Shown here one piece after another: positions 59,790-64,000 of a stretch of DNA of 64,000 bases (position 1 is the first letter of the stretch; each line of letters opens with the position of its first letter). The notes beneath the pieces were generated by a model. The model was not told the origin of the DNA. It made no database searches and saw only the letters and a list, made by a program, of their open reading frames with translations. The position numbers were made by a program, and so were the translations under genes. This DNA is from an uncultured Kordiimonas sp. (lineage in GTDB: Bacteria; Pseudomonadota; Alphaproteobacteria; Sphingomonadales; Kordiimonadaceae), in NCBI GenBank assembly GCA_947503625.1, contig CANNEK010000002.1, positions 310,001 to 374,000 of the forward strand. The letters run 5' to 3'.

Positions 59790-60217
59790 GCTTGCTTTTT
59801 CAGAATTCCTGCAACATTTTCGGACAGAACCGATAGCGATTGTTCTGAACGAACAGAATCAAGCAGACATCTGATGGTATTGTCCCACCCAAACTGGACA
59901 TGAAGTTCGTCTGCTGCCAGTCCATCTACATTCCTGTATGCCATCGACCAGTTTGCAAAACGCCTGTAGGCGATTTCCTCCCGAGCCATCACGGTGACGG
60001 CGTCATGCCGGTGATCCGCTTTAATTCGATACATCATGTCATCAAGGTTTGAAGCCGGCCCCTCTAGAATTTGCACGAAGATGCTGCCGCTAAAAATGAG
60101 CGCCCCACTCAAATCTTCTGCCAGATTGTTCCGCAAGGCCGAGGCAAGGATGTTATCGATATCCTGCTTTTTAATGCTGGGATCAGCAGCACTGATATAA
60201 ATGAGGGATTCCAGCAC
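59765..60217 (-). CDS. BLUF-domain blue-light sensor
   Basis: The product has 150 residues from GTG 60217 (GAGGAG upstream). The flavin-binding BLUF core fills residues 1-95: Tyr7 in SLIYISA, Asn31 in LRNNLAEDLSGALIF and Gln49 in FVQILEG, the residues of the light-switching hydrogen-bond network. The remaining 55 residues are helical, with no EAL, GGDEF or HTH output domain. It must therefore signal by protein contact. No partner is obvious among the neighbours. Confidence 0.88.
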   Translation of the reverse strand: MLESLIYISAADPSIKKQDIDNILASALRNNLAEDLSGALIFSGSIFVQILEGPASNLDDMMYRIKADHRHDAVTVMAREEIAYRRFANWSMAYRNVDGLAADELHVQFGWDNTIRCLLDSVRSEQSLSVLSENVAGILKKQAQWASSQF

Positions 60218-60313
60218 CCTGCTCCTCTTCGATGCAAAAGGCTGTCAGTAAAAACAGCCCAGCCTCGACCCCTCATCAAGCGTGCCAGTCTCTTATAAAA
60301 AAACAAAAACACT

Positions 60314-60341
60314 AAAAAAGGGTGACCAAAGTCACCCTTTT
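60314..60341 (-). terminator. Terminator of the TonB receptor gene
   Basis: AAAAAAGGGTGAC-CAAA-GTCACCCTTTT forms a short GC stem with A/T flanks on both sides. It works in either direction and lies just after the receptor stop. Confidence 0.85.
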
Positions 60342-60364
60342 CGAATTTTCTATCGCGCCCGAAC

Positions 60365-62899
60365 CTAGAAATCGTAGGTCAGAGCAACACCCCACAAACG
60401 CGGCGTGTTCGGGTAACCATTAACCGTACCGTTCTGAATAACGCCCGGGAACGCGGTAATGAAATACTCGTTGTTGAAAATGTTCCGGGCAAACACTGAC
60501 AAGCCAAATCCGTTTTCGAACGAGATACCTGCACTGGCATTGAACTGGCTGACTTCACGGTTCACACCTGGGATATTATCCACCGCCTGCACATCACTTT
60601 CATACAGATAGTCTGCCCGGATAAAGCCATAAGCACCACTTTCAAACTGGTGATTATACGTGGCTGACGTTGCGATACTGAACTCATGAATACCCGCAGG
60701 CCGCGTACCCGACAGATCAACCGTCGTGCCATTTGGCCCTGGAGCATTCAGGAACTCGTCAAACACCGGATCAAGGTAAGTACCTGCAAAAGTCAGTGTC
60801 AGTTCATCAATAGGTGACCAGGTGGTATCTATTTCAACACCTTTGGTCGACTGCTCACCAGCATTACCAAGCACGAAGCCCGAACCCTGGAAGATGTTAG
60901 ACTGGAAACCTTCAAGCGTCTGATCGAACACCGCAATATTGAACGCGCCGCGCGAGAACCGTGCCTTCAGGCCGATTTCGTATACTGTTGCCTCTTCTGG
61001 TCCTGCAAACAGGGTACCGTATGACTGGTTAATTTGTGTCAGGCCCGCAGCTTCCAGAGCAGTTTGGTTTGTCGCAAACGGACGAGCATCCCGCGAGAGG
61101 TTCCAGGATGTTGCCTTGTAACCCGTAGCAGCACTGAAATATACGTTTACATTGTCGTTCAGTTCATAAGCCAGACGTGCTGTCCATGTCAGCTTGTCAT
61201 CAGAAGACCGGCCATCCTGAACGGCGTTCGGAAATGCCAGGAATTGTGGCTGGAACTGCAAACCCTGCAATCCACGAATGCTGTTATCCACACCCGCCTG
61301 AATTGCCGCAGACGTACCGGGCTGAACAGACTCGATAAAGGCGATATTGTCAGGTGTTGGCGCAAGGCCTGTTGCACCGGTAAATGCCTGACCGAAGAAG
61401 GCCTGTGGGATAATACCACCGTTAACATTAAACAGATCAATGTTTGAGAAAGTATCACCGTTCACAGTGGAGCCGGTAACCGTTTTCTTGTCATTCGTAT
61501 AGTTGAGGCCACCGGTTAGTGTCAGCCGGTCATTGATATGCACATCAACTGTGGCAAACAACGAGTAGGCTTCGTTGTCCTGAGTGAAGGTTTCCCGGGT
61601 AATGGTATCCCCGTTGAAGAAAGATCCTGGAGTTGTACCGGAAAGAAGCTCAAGAGTTGGTAGAATGCCACCAGCCAGCGTGTCGATGTAAGTACGCGCG
61701 TCAGCACCATATTCAAGGCCCTGAACCTGTGTGATATCTTCCTTGAAATAGAAACCGCCAATCATCCAGTCGACCCTGTTGTCACCCGTTGATGTCAGAC
61801 GGATTTCCTGTGTGTAGGTGTCAATATTGGCTTCATTGAACGCACTATCAAGAATTTCTGCGCCCGTATAATCCGGCTCGGAATCGTTCAAACTATCGTT
61901 GCTACGATAGGACGAGATTGATGTAATCGACCAACCATCAAAGTCGAAATCGCCCTGCAGCGATATACCACCATCTTCAATTTCGTTGACCGGCGTTTCA
62001 TTGATCGGTGACGTATAGGAGAACGGATTTGAATCATCCAGAACCGCGCCGCCTAAGAGGCCGGAAATTATTCCTGCTGTTGGGCCATTAATAATGTTGG
62101 TCACGCCGCAGCAGACTTCATCAATCTCGCTATAGTCAGCGATCAGGCGGAAGCTCATGTTTTCAGTGGGTTCCCACAAAGCCTGCGTGCGCAAGTTGAA
62201 ACGATCCCGGTCATTCAGGTCAGGAACATTGGGGTCCAAAGCATCAAAATAACCGTCCCGCTTGTTCCAGCCGCCGGAAAAACTCATCGCGAAAGTATCG
62301 GACAGACCACCCGTGACGTAAGCACGAACCAGTTTCTGGTCATAGTTACCATACTGCACTTCCACTCGGCCTTCTGCATCATAGGACGGCGCGGCAGTAA
62401 CGACACTGATCACACCGGCAGATGCGTTTTTACCAAACAGGGTACTTTGCGGACCGCGCAACACCTCGACGCGCTCAAGACGCGGCAGATCGCCGATAGC
62501 GGCCGCAGACCGCGACCTGTAGACGCCATCGATAAACACGCCCACAGACGGCTCAATGCCGGCATTGTTTGCGCCATTACCAAAGCCCCGGATCACAAAA
62601 TTCGTATTTGATGACGTTTGCAGCGTCGTCACCCGAAGGGACGGCACAACCGATTGCAGGTCTGAAATATCAAGCACACGGGCTTTTTCAATTACATCTG
62701 CACCCGTAACAGAAACCGCGATAGGCGTTTCCTGCAGGGTTTGCGGGCGCTTGGACGCCGTTACAATAATTTCTTCAAGGGCAAAACCCTCGTCATCGGC
62801 GTCTTGAGCATGCGCGCCGGTTGCTCCCATAATGGTCGCTGTCGCTGCTACTGAAGTTAACAGGTGTTTGCGCAACGAGCGTTGCAAAGTGGATGTCAT
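60365..62899 (-). CDS. TonB-dependent receptor
   Basis: The product has 844 residues, with GGGAGGGC before ATG 62899. It has a signal peptide (HLLTSVAATATIMGATGAHA), a TonB-box region (LEEIIVTASKRPQTLQETPIAV), a plug (VGVFIDGVYRSRSAAAIGDLPRLERVEVLRGPQSTLFGKNASAGVISVV) and a long barrel that ends GVALTYDF with the terminal Phe needed for outer-membrane insertion. It has no STN domain. The substrate is unknown. It is monocistronic, with its own terminator. Confidence 0.9.
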   Translation of the reverse strand: MTSTLQRSLRKHLLTSVAATATIMGATGAHAQDADDEGFALEEIIVTASKRPQTLQETPIAVSVTGADVIEKARVLDISDLQSVVPSLRVTTLQTSSNTNFVIRGFGNGANNAGIEPSVGVFIDGVYRSRSAAAIGDLPRLERVEVLRGPQSTLFGKNASAGVISVVTAAPSYDAEGRVEVQYGNYDQKLVRAYVTGGLSDTFAMSFSGGWNKRDGYFDALDPNVPDLNDRDRFNLRTQALWEPTENMSFRLIADYSEIDEVCCGVTNIINGPTAGIISGLLGGAVLDDSNPFSYTSPINETPVNEIEDGGISLQGDFDFDGWSITSISSYRSNDSLNDSEPDYTGAEILDSAFNEANIDTYTQEIRLTSTGDNRVDWMIGGFYFKEDITQVQGLEYGADARTYIDTLAGGILPTLELLSGTTPGSFFNGDTITRETFTQDNEAYSLFATVDVHINDRLTLTGGLNYTNDKKTVTGSTVNGDTFSNIDLFNVNGGIIPQAFFGQAFTGATGLAPTPDNIAFIESVQPGTSAAIQAGVDNSIRGLQGLQFQPQFLAFPNAVQDGRSSDDKLTWTARLAYELNDNVNVYFSAATGYKATSWNLSRDARPFATNQTALEAAGLTQINQSYGTLFAGPEEATVYEIGLKARFSRGAFNIAVFDQTLEGFQSNIFQGSGFVLGNAGEQSTKGVEIDTTWSPIDELTLTFAGTYLDPVFDEFLNAPGPNGTTVDLSGTRPAGIHEFSIATSATYNHQFESGAYGFIRADYLYESDVQAVDNIPGVNREVSQFNASAGISFENGFGLSVFARNIFNNEYFITAFPGVIQNGTVNGYPNTPRLWGVALTYDF

Positions 62900-63221
62900 A
62901 AAGCCCTCCCCAGACTTGTATAAATAAAGACATGACGGACAGAGTTTCCCGATCAGGAGGAGTATCAGGGGTGTTAGGTTAAACTCCCAGATACCGCGAT
63001 CGATGGAAATCAGACGTCTGTTTTAAGCACTTCCATTAATATCTTCCCTTGAGTTTTCGAAAACGTCAAGTTCTTCATAAAGTTGGCAGGCCATCGCGGC
63101 ATCAAAGTGTCGCATGTAAACAACAGTTGATGACGGCGCCACATGGTTGGCAAACCAATATTCAGAACAAAAAAAGGGACGGCAAACGCCGTCCCTTTTT
63201 CCAGAATATATTGTGGTTTGA
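62900..63221. other. Intergenic region between two TonB receptor genes
   Basis: It holds the terminator at 63171-63200 and, presumably, the promoter of the receptor at 62899. The short frames here have no support. Confidence 0.5.
63171..63200 (-). terminator. Terminator of the window-edge TonB receptor gene
   Basis: AAAAAGGGACGGC-AAAC-GCCGTCCCTTTTT is a perfect 13-base inverted repeat and is bidirectional. Confidence 0.9.
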
Positions 63222-64000
63222 TCAGAAACGCGCCTGTATACGGGCATAAACCATCCGGCCACGCGGGTCATGTGTCCGGGATTCGAACCCGCCATTTGTC
63301 GCAACAAACGGAGGTTTCTTGTCAAACAAGTTGATAACCCCGACCTGAAGATTTGAACCGTCGGCGCCGTCCAGTATCCCGCCAAGATTCAGCGAGTACT
63401 GAGCGTCAACGGTGGTTTGAGAATCAATATCACCGTTTTCAACACCCCCGATAACCTGATCGTCGTCCATGCCACCAATGTGTCGTACATAGAAACGAGC
63501 ATCATGTGTATCATTGGTAAACGCCATGCCGGTATTGAAACGCCACTTAGGTGTCGGGCTACCAAAGTTTGCAAAGTTACGGTTGCCCGCACCTTCAACT
63601 TCACCCGCAAACGGATCATCGATATCATAGTTCAATACCCGCGTACCTTCGAAGAAGGGCACGATTGAGCCCGCATCTGTTTCGAACGTGTAACGAGCAC
63701 TAATATCAAAACCATCCGTTTTAACCGACGATGCATTCACAAAATCAACGAGGACAAGCAGGATATTTCCTGTATCGGTTCCTCCAGCGCGAATGACACG
63801 GTCACCTGTTGGGTCCGCATTTACGATCGACTGGAAGTTCTCCTGAATAATCACATCAGTGAACTTGTAGCGCCAGTAATCGAAATCGAAGTCAAAGCCA
63901 CCCTTCTGCCATGAGAAGCCCGCATTGATCGCCTGGCCCTGCTCGGGGCTGATATCCCGCGCATCTGCAGGGAGCGAACGCACCGCAGCGAAAGCATTAC
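63222..64000 (-). CDS. TonB-dependent receptor, partial (N-terminus outside window)
   Basis: The frame continues past base 64000 without a stop, beyond the Met the track chose. The roughly 259 visible residues are the last barrel strands of a TonB receptor: INAGFSWQKGGFDFDFDYWRYKFTDVI, GFDISARYTFETDAGSIVPFFEG, VGVINLFDKKPPFVATNGGFESRTHDPRGRMVYARIQARF. The terminal Phe and the D-P-R-G-R-x-x-Y/F end are typical of the group related to the STN-type receptors. Confidence 0.88.
   Translation of the reverse strand, partial: NAFAAVRSLPADARDISPEQGQAINAGFSWQKGGFDFDFDYWRYKFTDVIIQENFQSIVNADPTGDRVIRAGGTDTGNILLVLVDFVNASSVKTDGFDISARYTFETDAGSIVPFFEGTRVLNYDIDDPFAGEVEGAGNRNFANFGSPTPKWRFNTGMAFTNDTHDARFYVRHIGGMDDDQVIGGVENGDIDSQTTVDAQYSLNLGGILDGADGSNLQVGVINLFDKKPPFVATNGGFESRTHDPRGRMVYARIQARF

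Overview
The window looks like chromosomal DNA from an alphaproteobacterium. The main reasons are the many TonB-dependent receptors, a lasso-peptide locus with an isopeptidase and a FecI/FecR/receptor unit, a VPLPA-type exosortase system, and GC-rich codon use in most genes. A Kordiimonadales- or sphingomonad-like marine bacterium would fit, but the genus is inference.

Region 1 (1-4.1 kb) holds a gene cut by the window edge and a secreted Asp-box/BNR propeller protein. Region 2 (4.2-23.3 kb) is an exopolysaccharide locus. A thirteen-gene, mostly overlapping minus-strand operon (17223 down to 4874) carries pyruvyltransferase, flippase, an F420-hydrogenase-like Fe-S protein, polymerase, glycosyltransferases, a chain-length/co-polymerase protein and two small response regulators. 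A divergent plus-strand operon carries a sugar-phosphotransferase fused in frame to a Wza-like export lipoprotein, one VPLPA-CTERM protein, its probable exosortase and a TPR protein. Region 3 (23.3-28.9 kb) holds the probable control system: an H-NOX nitric-oxide sensor, a hybrid histidine kinase and a sigma-54 activator, divergent from an unrecognised gene. Four sigma-54 promoters (TGGCAYR-N4-TTGCN) and paired 13-bp palindromes (TTGCA-N3-TGCAA type) occur in the same arrangement in both divergent gaps. This predicts that NO/heme signalling controls the polysaccharide.

Region 4 (29-48 kb) is accessory. It begins with two small XRE regulators, a LuxR ligand-binding domain without a DNA-binding domain, a LuxR/LuxI quorum-sensing pair, and two related FCD/GntR proteins. 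A lasso-peptide cluster follows: ABC exporter, fused RRE-protease B, cyclase C, and two short precursor genes that are not in the ORF track (40220-40303 and 40452-40538). Converging on these from the other strand are an isopeptidase, an STN-type TonB receptor, FecR and an ECF sigma factor. The two predicted cores start with Ile or Leu, put Glu at position 8, and follow a leader of only 12 residues. The second core has Cys4 and Cys16. A lower-GC block (about 38.6-44.5 kb) starts inside cyclase C and ends inside the receptor gene, which suggests exchange of a specificity cassette between conserved ends.

Region 5 (48.5-52.9 kb) is a LuxR-type regulator, a cytochrome P450 with an unusual I-helix, and a TonB receptor. 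Region 6 (53-64 kb) is mostly housekeeping: tRNA-Arg(CCG), a TonB-like protein, nadB, an ABC ATPase, a CHCC zinc-finger protein, polA, a BLUF photoreceptor and two TonB receptors, the last cut by the window end. All functional assignments come from motifs read by eye; no database search was run.
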